The translations under genes were made by a program, and so were the position numbers. A DNA stretch of 51,009 bases from Stieleria tagensis (lineage in GTDB: Bacteria; Planctomycetota; Planctomycetia; Pirellulales; Pirellulaceae). The stretch covers positions 1 to 51,009 of the forward strand of contig NZ_JAMYFE010000045.1 in assembly GCF_024129865.1 (NCBI RefSeq). The letters run 5' to 3'. How positions within the stretch are numbered: position 1 is the stretch's first letter; each line of letters opens with the position of its first letter. Positions 25,462 to 34,784 of the stretch are shown here, piece by piece. The notes beneath the pieces are model-generated. The model did no database searches. It was not told the DNA's origin and saw only the letters and a program-made list of their open reading frames with translations.

Positions 25462-26139
25462 TTACTTTTTGTGAGCGTGCAAACCGCGACGACCGTCACG
25501 CTTGGTCACCCGCGCAAAGATGTCTCGCAAAATTCGCTGTTCCAGTGAAGTGTCGCGGCCCATCGAAATCCAGCCCAGCGTCTGCGGGGTATCTGCATTT
25601 TGATTTTGAGTCCGGACGATCGTGCCATCGTGCCGCCGCGTCGCAGTGGTCTCGGTCGCGTACTGCGTGCGATCACAGTCTTCCAAGTCCTTTTGAACAA
25701 TGACTTCGATGGTGTAGGCCGCCCCGCGAGGACGTACGGTCACCGTGGCCTTGCGGCGAATCGACTGCAACGTGCTCTGCAGTGCTTCGAAACCCGCCGT
25801 GCTGTCCTTGCGCCAGGGTTCCAACACCGATGCCCCGATTTGATACGACGTTTCCACGCGTCCATCGAGCAACATGTTGTTGGAGTTTTGGACGGGTTGT
25901 TCGCGCGAGATGCGAAAGTAATCGTCCAGGGTGTCAATCACCTGAGACCAAACGAATTTGTCGTCGGCCGGTGGCAGTTCCAGCGGGTTGGGAATGAATT
26001 CCGGTGGCGGCCGACGATCCAGCCGATACGCCAGTTGCCCACACCCGACCACCGCCAACAGAATCAGAAATGATCCCAGCGCGGACATCACCGGCAGATT
26101 GCGGCGTCGGTCGGTGGTGTGCACCAGCGGCTGTTTCAT
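25462..26139 (-). CDS. Hypothetical lipoprotein or membrane-anchored protein
   Basis: The 225-aa protein has a basic N-terminus and a hydrophobic stretch at 18-32 (MSALGSFLILLAVVGCGQ). This ends in VVGC, an acceptable lipobox, so it is probably lipid-anchored. The mature part has a proline-rich linker (RRPPPEFIPNPLELPP) and then a mixed domain with FVWSQVIDTLDDYFRISRE and YTIEVIVQKDLEDCDRTQY. Its short strands somewhat recall LPS-assembly-type lipoproteins, but I cannot name a family. It follows the parvulin gene by 56 bases on the same strand, so a role with envelope protein folding is possible. Confidence 0.65.
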   Translation of the reverse strand: MKQPLVHTTDRRRNLPVMSALGSFLILLAVVGCGQLAYRLDRRPPPEFIPNPLELPPADDKFVWSQVIDTLDDYFRISREQPVQNSNNMLLDGRVETSYQIGASVLEPWRKDSTAGFEALQSTLQSIRRKATVTVRPRGAAYTIEVIVQKDLEDCDRTQYATETTATRRHDGTIVRTQNQNADTPQTLGWISMGRDTSLEQRILRDIFARVTKRDGRRGLHAHKK

Positions 26140-26195
26140 GTTTGGTTCACTCTGATTCGGACAGGGCGACGATCGCCTGCAAGTCGAGAAGGACG

Positions 26196-27440
26196 TTAGC
26201 GGTTGAGTGGGACACGACCACCGCTGCGAGAAACCGGTTGCACCGTCTCACGCGTCACCTGCAACGGTTTTGCATCGGGAACGTCTTGGGGAAACAGCGT
26301 CCAGACCGGGACCCGTTTGGTCATCTGTTTGACCATTTCCGCTTGCGCGGCCGAAATCTTTTCTTGCTTCAGTTGTTCGCGAATTTGGTCCTGCAATTCG
26401 GCCAACGGTTGCACCCCAGGCGAACTGCGCTCGATGACTCGAATCAGATGCAGCCCCTGATCGTCCTCGATCACATCACTGATCTTGTCCAACGGGATTG
26501 AAAACAATTGTTCGTCCAGCGGTTTTGACGCCAGCGATCCTTGGGTGGTCCAATCGTGCTGGCCGCCGTCACTGGCAAACGGTTCTTCGCTTTTTTCCTT
26601 GGCCACCGCTTTCATGTTGCCGTAATAGGCTTCGTTCCCCATTGCCACGATCGCGGCGCGAGCGGCTTCGCGTGAGGGGTGATTTTCAAACAGGACCGAC
26701 AATTGTTCCCAACGCGCTTTGGCACCGTGACGATAACGATTCAGGTCGCGGGCGTAGCGGCTGTTGATTTCAGCGATCGTCACCTTTGGATCCTGTTCCA
26801 CTTTGCTGCGCATGTACATGTGCCCGAGCATCATGTCGGTGAACTCACGCTGGCGCGCCTGCAAGGACAAACCTTTTTCACTCAGGATGGCATTGAGTTC
26901 GGTTAGGTCTTCGGTCTTGTATTGTTCCTTGAGTTTTTCGACTTCGTTTTCAAAGAACATCTGTCTGGCGCGGCTATGCATCATTTCACTGACTTCGCTG
27001 CGTTTTTCCGCCGCCTGAGTCCCGACCTGCTCCAGTAGAAAACACTCGCTCATCATTTTGGTTTGGATCGCTTCTTTCAATGCCAAACGCGTCAGTTGGG
27101 CGCGGGCGATCGCCAGTTGATCCGGCGGCATCTCTTGTTTGGTTTGTTCAAGTGCCTGGCGGATCCTGCCGTCCACCTTGGGTTGGACGTCTCCCCACAG
27201 AATCGGCGATTGACCGACCACTGCGATGACGGCTGCGGGATCGTCCGGTAGCGCCGGAGGACCGCTCGCCCCCAGGTCATCAGCGGCGAGCTGCGCGCAA
27301 CAATCCGTTGCCCCGGCGACGATCAGTCCGATCAACAGCACGACAATCACTGCGACGTCCGACGTGACAGACTTTCCAGCGACAGCGCAGCGGCGGAACC
27401 GACGCGGCGTATGATTCGTAGGATTTATTGTTGAAGGCAT
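26196..27440 (-). CDS. Secreted parvulin-type peptidyl-prolyl isomerase (SurA/PpiC-like)
   Basis: The 414-aa protein has an N-terminal signal or anchor (VAVIVVLLIGLIVAGATDCCAQ, about 28-50). A SurA-like N domain begins AAVIAVVGQSPILWGDV. A long helical chaperone region follows (residues about 75-245, TRLALKEAIQTKMMSECFL onward). The parvulin domain (about 250-370) reads RWEQLSVLFENHPSREAA, GGQHDWTTQGSLASKPLDEQLFSIPLDKISDVIEDDQGLHLIRV. It probably helps fold outer-membrane or secreted proteins. The open frame extends to 27668, but the ATG at 27440 is chosen because only random sequence precedes it. Confidence 0.88.
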   Translation of the reverse strand: MPSTINPTNHTPRRFRRCAVAGKSVTSDVAVIVVLLIGLIVAGATDCCAQLAADDLGASGPPALPDDPAAVIAVVGQSPILWGDVQPKVDGRIRQALEQTKQEMPPDQLAIARAQLTRLALKEAIQTKMMSECFLLEQVGTQAAEKRSEVSEMMHSRARQMFFENEVEKLKEQYKTEDLTELNAILSEKGLSLQARQREFTDMMLGHMYMRSKVEQDPKVTIAEINSRYARDLNRYRHGAKARWEQLSVLFENHPSREAARAAIVAMGNEAYYGNMKAVAKEKSEEPFASDGGQHDWTTQGSLASKPLDEQLFSIPLDKISDVIEDDQGLHLIRVIERSSPGVQPLAELQDQIREQLKQEKISAAQAEMVKQMTKRVPVWTLFPQDVPDAKPLQVTRETVQPVSRSGGRVPLNR

Positions 27441-28126
27441 CTTCCGCCCGCTAGCGAGACGAGTTGATTTGTTTTTTTGGGAACAATCCAATCGGCTTGT
27501 AGCCCGCCATGAATCGGCACGACAAGAGCAGTCCGGTGCCGCGTGCACGGATTTGTCCAGTTCCCGGCCGCGGCGATTTCCAAAAAACGGTTGTGATGGG
27601 TTTGACAATCGCCATTGACACGCCCGAGTGCGGATCGCTATTTCGGCGATTAAAGAGTGTGAGAACACGTGCGTGAGTGCACGTCCGAGTAGCCATTGGA
27701 GCTGTCGGCGACAGCACTCGGTACAGACAACAAACCATCAATCCATTTGGCGGAATTTCAACGTAGGTAAACGTTTTGCGGGAAATGTTTCCTGGCCTCT
27801 TTACCGGGGTCGGAGCATTGATGCGACTGGCGACGGTTTCTGGGTCAACCGTCCTCTATCGCCGCTTCACGTCGAAATTCCGTTGGCATCGGGACGCTGC
27901 AAGTCAGCGTCCCGATGCTCGATACACCCGGCGACGACGGCCAAACGTTGTATAATTGCGGCCGACAGCGATAAAAAACCGCTGCCTGCCGAAAGATTCT
28001 GCAACTTCATCTAAAATGTTGCGTCAAACAGCCTGCGTCCGTGGTGGCGGTCCGATTTCCAACGGCACCGGAGAGTCACCCGCAACCGAGGGCTGAGTGA
28101 ACTAACAACTTGAGACGGTGATTGTG
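27441..28126. other. 686-bp divergent intergenic region and long leader
   Basis: No convincing gene is present between the divergent parvulin and LEPR-XLL genes. It contains a perfect 14-bp hairpin (separate entry). TATAAT stands at 27952-27957, but no matching -35 box lies 16-18 bases upstream. About 170 bases of leader separate that site from the LEPR-XLL start. I could not match the leader to a known riboswitch. Confidence 0.5.
27886..27919. repeat. Perfect 14-bp inverted repeat hairpin
   Basis: GCATCGGGACGCTG (27886-27899) is separated by CCAAGT from its exact reverse complement CAGCGTCCCGATGC (27906-27919). No T-run follows on either strand. It is a very stable hairpin 35 bases before the TATAAT box, so it may be an upstream terminator-like insulator or a palindromic repeat. 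Confidence 0.6.
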
Positions 28127-30358
28127 ATGGGGATTTGGCATGATTTAAGCAAGCGGTGTTGGCGTCAGGCCGCGTCTAGCCAGCGGACGTCGAAACGCCC
28201 CTCCAACCGCCAGCGACTGCGGCGTCCCCAACTGCAACCGCTGGAATCCCGTCGCGTCCTAGCCGCCACGGTCTCGATTGACATCGAATCCCCTGCGATC
28301 GTCGACGAAGACCCGCGAGAACGTTTGGTCTACACCCTCTCGCGTGACGAGACAGACGACGTGCTGGCGGTCCAATTCCAAATCAGCGGTTCGGCGACCT
28401 ACCAAGTCGATTATTTGGTCGATGAAGCCGATCGCGACACGATCTGGTTGCCCGATGACCCGCCACTGATCGGCCCCGTCGTGGGGACAGCAACTTTCTT
28501 GCCCGGTGAAGCAACGGTGCAATTGATCGTCACGCCGCTGCGAGACCAGCTGACCGAACGCAACGAAGACATTCAGGTCACGGTGGTTGCCAGCGATACA
28601 TTCGGACCGGTCAGTGGAGCCGCGTCGTTGATCGCCGCCCGTCAAGACACACAGTACTATGTCGTCGACGCACAAAGCCAACTGGCCCGGGTCAACGTCG
28701 AAACCGGTGTGGTCAACGTGATCGGCCAACTCGACGTTGACCAGCCGATCGCCGACATCGCCTTCACCGAAGACGGCGACTTGTTCGCGATTTCATCGGT
28801 CCGCTTGTATCAAGTTCACTTGGACGATCTCAGCGACGGCGTGATCGCAACGACGGACTTGGGCGAACACGATGTCATCGGCGCCAACTCGCTCATCGAT
28901 GCACGCAATGCAGACTTCGGCAGTGGCGACGGAGATTTGTTTGCCGTCGGCAGCGGAGCCCTGAATTTGCAGTGGATCGATTTGGAAACCGACGACGATG
29001 ACCAGATCTTTCTAAACAACGTCACCACCGTGTTCGATATCGAGGCGGGTTTACAGGCTGCGTTTTTCCAAAGCAACTACACGTCAAGCGGCGATCTGGA
29101 CTATTTAAGTGGAGATCACTTGGTACTGTCCGCGTCTCGCGCCCAGGACAATTTTGATTCGTTGATCGAGATCCAAACGCCGGGCAACGGCGGCATCATC
29201 CGCCGCGCTCCCAAACCGGCCGAAGATCCCGATGAATTCTTTCAAGACATCTATGGCTTTGCTTTTGATGGCAACGATAGCTACGCATTTGCCGACCACA
29301 CGCTGTTAGAGGTCAATTTCTTTAACCGTGATGTCTCGCGAGTGTTGGATCTGACCGGGCGCGCCTACGACGTCGGTTTATTTCACACTGCAACGGGAAC
29401 GATCCAAGGCGATCCCGCACCTCAACCGGTTGTCTTTCTCAATACTGCAGCAGTCGATCCGGCAGACCTGCCACAGGGTCCGCAACCGACCTCCTGGTTG
29501 CTTCAACGCAGCCAATTGAGTGAGATTGTGATCCAACTGGGCGCGTCGATCACAGACGTCTCCACCGGCGACCTTCAATTGATCAACCTGGGGATGAGCA
29601 CGGGCCAAACACCGACCGAAATCCTGCTCCGCGAAGACCAATTGACGTTGGGCGCCGGAGGCATCCAACTGACGATTTCTCCCGATCCCGGTCAGTTGCC
29701 AAACGGTCGTTACCAATTGGAACTTTCAACCGCGATCACCAATGGTCCTGCATTCACCTACAGTGGCGATCACGTGAACCGATTCTTTGTGCTGGCTGGC
29801 GATTGGGACGGAACCGGCACCGTGGACTTGCGAGATCTGGAAACGTTGGCCTATTGGTACGGCAGGTCGACGACACGCGCCCCTGGCTACTTGGATCTGG
29901 ATGACGTGTCGGCGATCAGTGAAGGCGACTTGGCAGTGTTTGAAAACAATTTTGCCCAGTTGGTGCAGCTGCCAGGACAATCAACCTCGATCCACCCGGA
30001 CTTCATCGACACAGCCGAACTCGCCCGGGCACGGCAAACCATTCTGAACCGGTTGGACGTCAACGGCAGCGGCAGTGTCACCCCGCTCGATGCACTGCAG
30101 GTCATCAATCGTCTGGCGTCCGGATTTGAAAGTCTGACCGACTGGCGATTTGATCCCAACCGTGACGACACGATCTCGCCACGCGATGCGTTGTTTGTGA
30201 TCAACGCGCTTGCACTCGAATCGGTTAACGCAGCGTCAGAGTCCACCGACGCCGAACTGCGAACGTCAGCCGTCGATGCAGCGATCTCTGACTTTCTCTC
30301 ACTTAAACGGCAACGGGACTACGGTTCACCCGAGGAATACGCTGAGATGGAATATTAG
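28127..30358 (+). CDS. Secreted LEPR-XLL protein with Calx-beta-like and dockerin-like repeats
   Basis: The protein has about 743 aa. The basic N-terminus ends in LQPLESRRVLAA (residues 37-48), the planctomycete LEPR-XLL sorting signal. A Calx-beta-like domain follows (ATVSIDIESPAIVDED.. to EDIQVTV, about 48-155). A middle section with repeated FAFDGN/LFAISS strand patterns may form a beta-propeller-like unit. The C-terminus has EF-hand-like dockerin loops: DWDGTGTVDLRDLE, DVNGSGSVTPLDAL and DPNRDDTISPRDAL. The protein is likely exported and calcium-binding. An in-frame GTG at 28118 is an alternative start. The stop overlaps that of the convergent phosphatase gene. Confidence 0.85.
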   Translation: MGIWHDLSKRCWRQAASSQRTSKRPSNRQRLRRPQLQPLESRRVLAATVSIDIESPAIVDEDPRERLVYTLSRDETDDVLAVQFQISGSATYQVDYLVDEADRDTIWLPDDPPLIGPVVGTATFLPGEATVQLIVTPLRDQLTERNEDIQVTVVASDTFGPVSGAASLIAARQDTQYYVVDAQSQLARVNVETGVVNVIGQLDVDQPIADIAFTEDGDLFAISSVRLYQVHLDDLSDGVIATTDLGEHDVIGANSLIDARNADFGSGDGDLFAVGSGALNLQWIDLETDDDDQIFLNNVTTVFDIEAGLQAAFFQSNYTSSGDLDYLSGDHLVLSASRAQDNFDSLIEIQTPGNGGIIRRAPKPAEDPDEFFQDIYGFAFDGNDSYAFADHTLLEVNFFNRDVSRVLDLTGRAYDVGLFHTATGTIQGDPAPQPVVFLNTAAVDPADLPQGPQPTSWLLQRSQLSEIVIQLGASITDVSTGDLQLINLGMSTGQTPTEILLREDQLTLGAGGIQLTISPDPGQLPNGRYQLELSTAITNGPAFTYSGDHVNRFFVLAGDWDGTGTVDLRDLETLAYWYGRSTTRAPGYLDLDDVSAISEGDLAVFENNFAQLVQLPGQSTSIHPDFIDTAELARARQTILNRLDVNGSGSVTPLDALQVINRLASGFESLTDWRFDPNRDDTISPRDALFVINALALESVNAASESTDAELRTSAVDAAISDFLSLKRQRDYGSPEEYAEMEY

Positions 30359-32247
30359 TGTTCTGTCGAGATCGATTCGGCATAGGCGAGTTCGCCTGTG
30401 CGACCATCAAAGTATTGAAAGATCACTTGCGGGTGCGGGTAGGCCACCAATCGTTTGCCACCTAGTTTGACCGGCATGTTGAACACGTTGTTGATCTGCA
30501 CCACACAATAGTGCGGGTACAGTCGTTCCAGTCGTGGCAAATCCGGCAAGATGTAGCTGCTCCAGCGGATGTCACATTCGCGAGGCCCGAACTTGAATTT
30601 GCCGGTCGCCGGACGATCACTTTCGTCATTGACGGGGACGTGATTGACGCTGTTGTGTGGCCCGCAACAAAATTCCCAAACGTTGTCGGTGATTTTGATG
30701 GCGAAACTGTTGTGCAGGTCACCGGTCATCACAAAGACGCGCTTACCAATTTTCTCCCATTCTTTGATCAAGATCTCTCGCTCGTCAAAAAAGCCTGTCC
30801 AAGCCTCTTCCTTGTTGGCCGCGTCGGCTTCGAATCCACCGGCGCCGCTATGCGGAATCATGAACGGAACGGTGGACATGACGAAGCGGAATTCCGCGTC
30901 ACTCTCACGCATGCTACGCAGCAACCATTCCCGCTGAGGTTTGCCCAACATCGACACGCCCGGCTTGTCACGCTCGGTCACGTCGTGCATCTGGCGGTCG
31001 CCGCGGGTATCGATGAAATAGAATTCACAGTTGCCGACACGCGTTTTGCCGTAACTGCGACGGCCGATCGAGTAACTGACGTCGGTGTCATCGATCTTTG
31101 CCGGCATGTGCAACCGCAGCGTGTGATTGTCGACGACTTCGACGATGTCATAGACATAGGAGTTTTGATGTCCCGAATCGTCGTCATACTTCATGTCGTT
31201 CACACCGGCCTCGGGTGTGCCCCAGTGCACGTGCAGGTTGCCCATTTCGTCCAATGGCAGGCTCTTGAAATCGACGTTCTCGTCATACAGCAAGTCGCTT
31301 CCGCGGCGCATGGTTGCCTTGCCGAAATGAATCGGGTGTTGATATTCGGTCGGGTTGGCCCAACCCAGGTAGTCGTACCAGGCTTGCGTCCCGATATCAC
31401 GAAAGACCGTTCGGCGGTGTCGCTTTCCCGATTCAGCAGACCCCCAAATGTCGTTGATCAATTCATGATCATCAAAGGTAAAGTAACTGGGGACATGCCG
31501 ATGCCACTGCGACAATGACTCGCCACGATCCAAATACAGCTTGTAGTTCTCCCACACGCCAACGATCGTCGGTGCGACCTGGGCAACATGCGGCAATTCG
31601 CTGGCACCCTGAACCAACCGCCAGGCTTCGGGGGAATAGCGACGGTTTTCTTCGTACAACCAGTCACCGTTCATGATGTGAAAGTGAACTTTGTCGGCCC
31701 AGTCGCGGTTGAGGTATTCATAGGTGGTGGCGCGATGACCACCGCCGTGCAACGGGTTTTGGTTGGCACAGGAACCGATTTGAAAGCGGAAGTTGAACAG
31801 CCCCTGCGGGTTGTACTTTTCGTTGCGAGAATCGGCGGCACTGGGCAAAGTATGGAAACTGCCCGGCAATCCGTGCGGTCGACCGTTGACCCACAGTTGA
31901 TAGTGGTAGCGCGTATCGGGCTGCAAATCATCCAGATCAACGACGCCGGTGTTGTCGTGGCCGATGGTGGTTTCGCCAGGACCGCTGACTTGATCCAGTT
32001 GGTCGGCGGCGATTCCATAGTGAACTTCAAACTCACCCGGATCGGATGTCCGTGCCCAAACACGCATCGAATGGTCCGACGGTTGGCCGAGCATCGGACC
32101 GTGCGTCAACCGAATCGGATCGCGTTCGGTGCTGATTTTGATCGATGCATCGGCCGGATCGGCGATGTGATGTTTGGTCGACGATGGATTTTGGGCCACT
32201 ACAACCGTGGTCATGCAAAACAGCCAGACGGCGAAAAGAGATCGCAT
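30355..32247 (-). CDS. PhoD-like alkaline phosphatase/phosphodiesterase, secreted
   Basis: The 630-aa protein has a signal peptide (MRSLFAVWLFCMTTVVVAQ). A fibronectin-like domain (about 35-125, HGPMLGQPSDHSMRVWARTS to YHYQLWVNG) precedes the PhoD metallophosphatase domain. Its motifs are FQIGSCANQ, MNGDWLYEEN, TFDDHELINDIWG, FYFIDTRGDR, MSTVPFM and MTGDLHNSFA. Phosphatases of this group use Ca and Fe and hydrolyse phosphodiesters and monoesters outside the cytoplasm. An insertion at about 275-350 with an HVHWGTPEAG strand region is larger than in classical PhoD. It converges with the LEPR-XLL gene with overlapping stop codons. The 232-aa gene lies 47 bases upstream on the same strand. Confidence 0.87.
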   Translation of the reverse strand: MRSLFAVWLFCMTTVVVAQNPSSTKHHIADPADASIKISTERDPIRLTHGPMLGQPSDHSMRVWARTSDPGEFEVHYGIAADQLDQVSGPGETTIGHDNTGVVDLDDLQPDTRYHYQLWVNGRPHGLPGSFHTLPSAADSRNEKYNPQGLFNFRFQIGSCANQNPLHGGGHRATTYEYLNRDWADKVHFHIMNGDWLYEENRRYSPEAWRLVQGASELPHVAQVAPTIVGVWENYKLYLDRGESLSQWHRHVPSYFTFDDHELINDIWGSAESGKRHRRTVFRDIGTQAWYDYLGWANPTEYQHPIHFGKATMRRGSDLLYDENVDFKSLPLDEMGNLHVHWGTPEAGVNDMKYDDDSGHQNSYVYDIVEVVDNHTLRLHMPAKIDDTDVSYSIGRRSYGKTRVGNCEFYFIDTRGDRQMHDVTERDKPGVSMLGKPQREWLLRSMRESDAEFRFVMSTVPFMIPHSGAGGFEADAANKEEAWTGFFDEREILIKEWEKIGKRVFVMTGDLHNSFAIKITDNVWEFCCGPHNSVNHVPVNDESDRPATGKFKFGPRECDIRWSSYILPDLPRLERLYPHYCVVQINNVFNMPVKLGGKRLVAYPHPQVIFQYFDGRTGELAYAESISTEH

Positions 32248-32294
32248 AGACTTTTTCGTTGATCGAAAGGGGCGGGGATGAATCGGCCAAGATC

Positions 32295-32993
32295 CTAGCG
32301 TGGCTTGGCCCGGGTGAGTTCTTCCAGCGATTGGAACAGCGCATCGACCTGATGGTCCGTCGGGTCCGGCGCGATCGCGGTGTAATAGCCCGGCGTGATA
32401 CCGAGTGCCGCACGCATCGCAGCGGCGCGTTCCGGGGGCGCATCGACCATTTCATTCACCAGATCAAAATCACGATCCCAAAGCACGCGGTCGGCTAATA
32501 ATTCGATCAGCCAACGCCATTGATCGACGTCCATACAATTGGCATCAATATCAAATGCAGAAACCTGATCGGTGGACTCGGCCAGGGCTTCCTGACGAAC
32601 CACGTCGTCCTCTTCGTTTTCCAAATACGCGTCCAATGCTGCCTGTCGCCAACGACATTGAAACTGAGCGGGAGAGACCGGGTGCAGTTCGATTTCCAGT
32701 TCGATCTGTTGGGCGATGTTTTGGTAGACCGCCGCGACAGCCGCCTCGTTGATTCCACTTAGCTCGACGGTTGAACCGGTTTCCTGCAGCAAGTAAGTGG
32801 CCAGCATGTCCAACACGGCGAGCTGCTGTTGCCACGTCAGATCGTCAAACAAGGTGACACCATACTCCCATGGGTCTTCTTCCGTTTCGCGACAACTCGC
32901 CAACTCTTGCACCATCGTTGCCAACGAATCGCGAACCAGCTCTGCTTCTTCGCCAACCAGATGCCGGTCGCCAGAAGGAGTGTGCCAAGTCAT
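32295..32993 (-). CDS. Hypothetical acidic cytoplasmic protein
   Basis: The 232-aa protein is strongly acidic, largely helical in appearance and without a signal peptide. Recognisable stretches are WEYGVTLFDDLTWQQQLAVLDMLATYLL and the C-terminal AAAMRAALGITPGYYTAIAPDPT. I do not recognise a family. Base composition and phase look like a real gene: the frame is clean, long and fills the gap between the phosphatase and the phosphofructokinase promoter. It is co-directional with the PhoD gene (47 bases), so co-expression is likely. Confidence 0.65.
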   Translation of the reverse strand: MTWHTPSGDRHLVGEEAELVRDSLATMVQELASCRETEEDPWEYGVTLFDDLTWQQQLAVLDMLATYLLQETGSTVELSGINEAAVAAVYQNIAQQIELEIELHPVSPAQFQCRWRQAALDAYLENEEDDVVRQEALAESTDQVSAFDIDANCMDVDQWRWLIELLADRVLWDRDFDLVNEMVDAPPERAAAMRAALGITPGYYTAIAPDPTDHQVDALFQSLEELTRAKPR

Positions 32994-33502
32994 CGTGTGA
33001 TACCGATACGTGCCAGCCGCGTGGAATAGAAAAGAACGCAGTGCCGACGTCAGAATGCTACGGATTCAAACTGCCGGGATGCGATTGCTGCCGGAGATCT
33101 TGATTCATCGCGCGGCCGACTGCAAGCTTTTGAGCAACTGCAGTTGGATCATCGTTGCATTTCGTTCGTTTCACCGATCAGGAATTCGATACAAAAAGGG
33201 TTGACCGCTGCAGAACTCTCAGATTTCAGCCCCCCACCAGACGGTGAAAAAATTTTTGTGAGGAAGCGGTCAACTTGCGTTAACGGGAGAATCCGCGGGG
33301 AATCAAGGTAAACTGGGCGACTTTTGCCTCCCACAGCGGGTTGATTGTCGCCAGCAACGCCGTTGAAAGGACACAACCGCTTGGCGGTCGTCGCTGCATC
33401 TCTAAAATCTGGGCTCGAATGCATTGAAAACCATGCAGCCGAATCCTCCACCGGACCGGCTGATTTTCTAATCTGTCTCCCCAACGAAGAACAAGAACCA
33501 TC
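32994..33502. other. 509-bp divergent intergenic region before the phosphofructokinase gene
   Basis: No credible gene is visible. It should contain the promoters of the divergent 232-aa gene and of the phosphofructokinase. An A/T-rich stretch GTGAAAAAATTTTTGTG at 33243-33259 stands out from the GC-rich surroundings and contains the palindrome AAAAATTTTT. I could not define promoter boxes. Confidence 0.45.
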
Positions 33503-34783
33503 ATGCCAGACCACCACTCATTGGATATTAAACGCGTCGCGATTCTGTTTGCCGGCGGCCCCGCGCCTGCCGCCAACGCGGTGATCTCGACCGCCGCTTT
33601 TTCCTTTTTGGAAGAAGGCGCCCAGGTGTTTGGCATCAAACACGGCTACAGTCGCTTGGCCGACTACACCGCAGCCGGTCCGTTGCAAGAAGGCGCCGAC
33701 TACATCCGGTTCACTCACGATTCATTGACCAACGCCCGCAGCAGTCGCGGCATCATGATCGGCACCGCTCGAACCAACCCGGGCAAACACGTCAGCAGTC
33801 CCGAACACCTCAAAGACCCCGAACTGGTCGCCCCACTGCGCCGCGTTTACGAAGGCCTGTGCTCGTTAGAAGTCGACGCGCTGATCTCGATCGGCGGTGA
33901 CGACACGCTGAAGACGGCCAACAAGTTGAAAATGTTCCAAGACAACTTGCCCGGCGACGCGCGACGATTCCCCGTCATCCACCTGCCCAAGACGATCGAC
34001 AACGATTACTGCGGCATCGATTTCACATTCGGCTTTTTCACCGCCGTGGAAACCCTGGCCGAAGAAATTCGCAACCTGAACTTCGACGCCGCCGCCGGAA
34101 AGTCTTACTTTTTATGTGAAGCGATGGGCCGCAGCGCCGGATGGTTGGCCTATGGTGCCGCCATTTCCGGTGAAGCCAGTTTGGTGATGAGCGTTGAAGA
34201 TGTCGCCGGCGATTTGGCCGACGAAGAAGAGGATCCGGAAACCGGCAAGATTCGCAAGATCATGGTCTTGGACAAAGTGATCGACAAAATGGTCGACATG
34301 ATGGTTGCCCGCGATCGCGAAGGCCGTGAGTGTGGAACGATCGTCGTCGCGGAAGGCTTGGCTGAATTCCTGCCGATGAAATACTTGCAAGGTGTGACGC
34401 GTGATGATCATGGACACATCAACATTTCCGCGATCAATTTGGCAGCTCTGTTGAGCAGCCTATTGAAAGACGCCTACAAGAAACGCACCGGCAAAGAACG
34501 CAAGGTCAACGGACTGCAACTCGGTTACGAAGCGCGCTGCGCACCGCCACACGCCTACGACGTGATGCTGGGTTCACAGCTAGGTGTCGGTGCCTATCGA
34601 GCCCTGGTCGAAGAAAAACTAAACGGCGTGATGGTCTCCGTTTCCGGTCAGTTTGACCTGCACTATGTGCCGTTCGACAAATTGGTCGACCCGAAAACGC
34701 TGGTGACCAAAGTACGGTTCATCCAACCGGGTAGCGATTTCCATCGCTTGGCAAGGTTCCTGGAAACCTGCACCGACAGCTGA
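33503..34783 (+). CDS. 6-phosphofructokinase, PPi-dependent type by motif
   Basis: The 426-aa protein phosphorylates fructose 6-phosphate to the 1,6-bisphosphate. The N-terminal VAILFAGGPAPAANAVIS is the nucleotide/PPi loop. GGDDT (131-135) has Asp where ATP enzymes have Gly, and PKTIDND (162-168) has Lys; together these are the marks of PPi-dependent enzymes. MGRSAGWLAYGAA and LGYEARCAPPHAYD contribute substrate-binding residues. The length fits the long group of PPi/ATP phosphofructokinases. Using PPi makes the step reversible. The stop is one base from the convergent EboE-like stop. The start is the ATG at 33503. Confidence 0.9.
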   Translation: MPDHHSLDIKRVAILFAGGPAPAANAVISTAAFSFLEEGAQVFGIKHGYSRLADYTAAGPLQEGADYIRFTHDSLTNARSSRGIMIGTARTNPGKHVSSPEHLKDPELVAPLRRVYEGLCSLEVDALISIGGDDTLKTANKLKMFQDNLPGDARRFPVIHLPKTIDNDYCGIDFTFGFFTAVETLAEEIRNLNFDAAAGKSYFLCEAMGRSAGWLAYGAAISGEASLVMSVEDVAGDLADEEEDPETGKIRKIMVLDKVIDKMVDMMVARDREGRECGTIVVAEGLAEFLPMKYLQGVTRDDHGHINISAINLAALLSSLLKDAYKKRTGKERKVNGLQLGYEARCAPPHAYDVMLGSQLGVGAYRALVEEKLNGVMVSVSGQFDLHYVPFDKLVDPKTLVTKVRFIQPGSDFHRLARFLETCTDS

Positions 34784-34784
34784 T

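Noticed and set aside
27952-27957. Consensus TATAAT as a promoter
   Set aside because: No acceptable -35 box stands 16-18 bases upstream, so I do not call a promoter.
28020-28110. Cobalamin or other metabolite riboswitch before the LEPR-XLL gene
   Set aside because: Some GC-rich pairing is possible, but none of the conserved boxes of known riboswitches could be found.
30511-31518. Plus-strand frame of 335 codons opposite the PhoD gene
   Set aside because: The PhoD frame has clear family motifs throughout. The antisense frame shows none and is expected from GC-rich codon bias.
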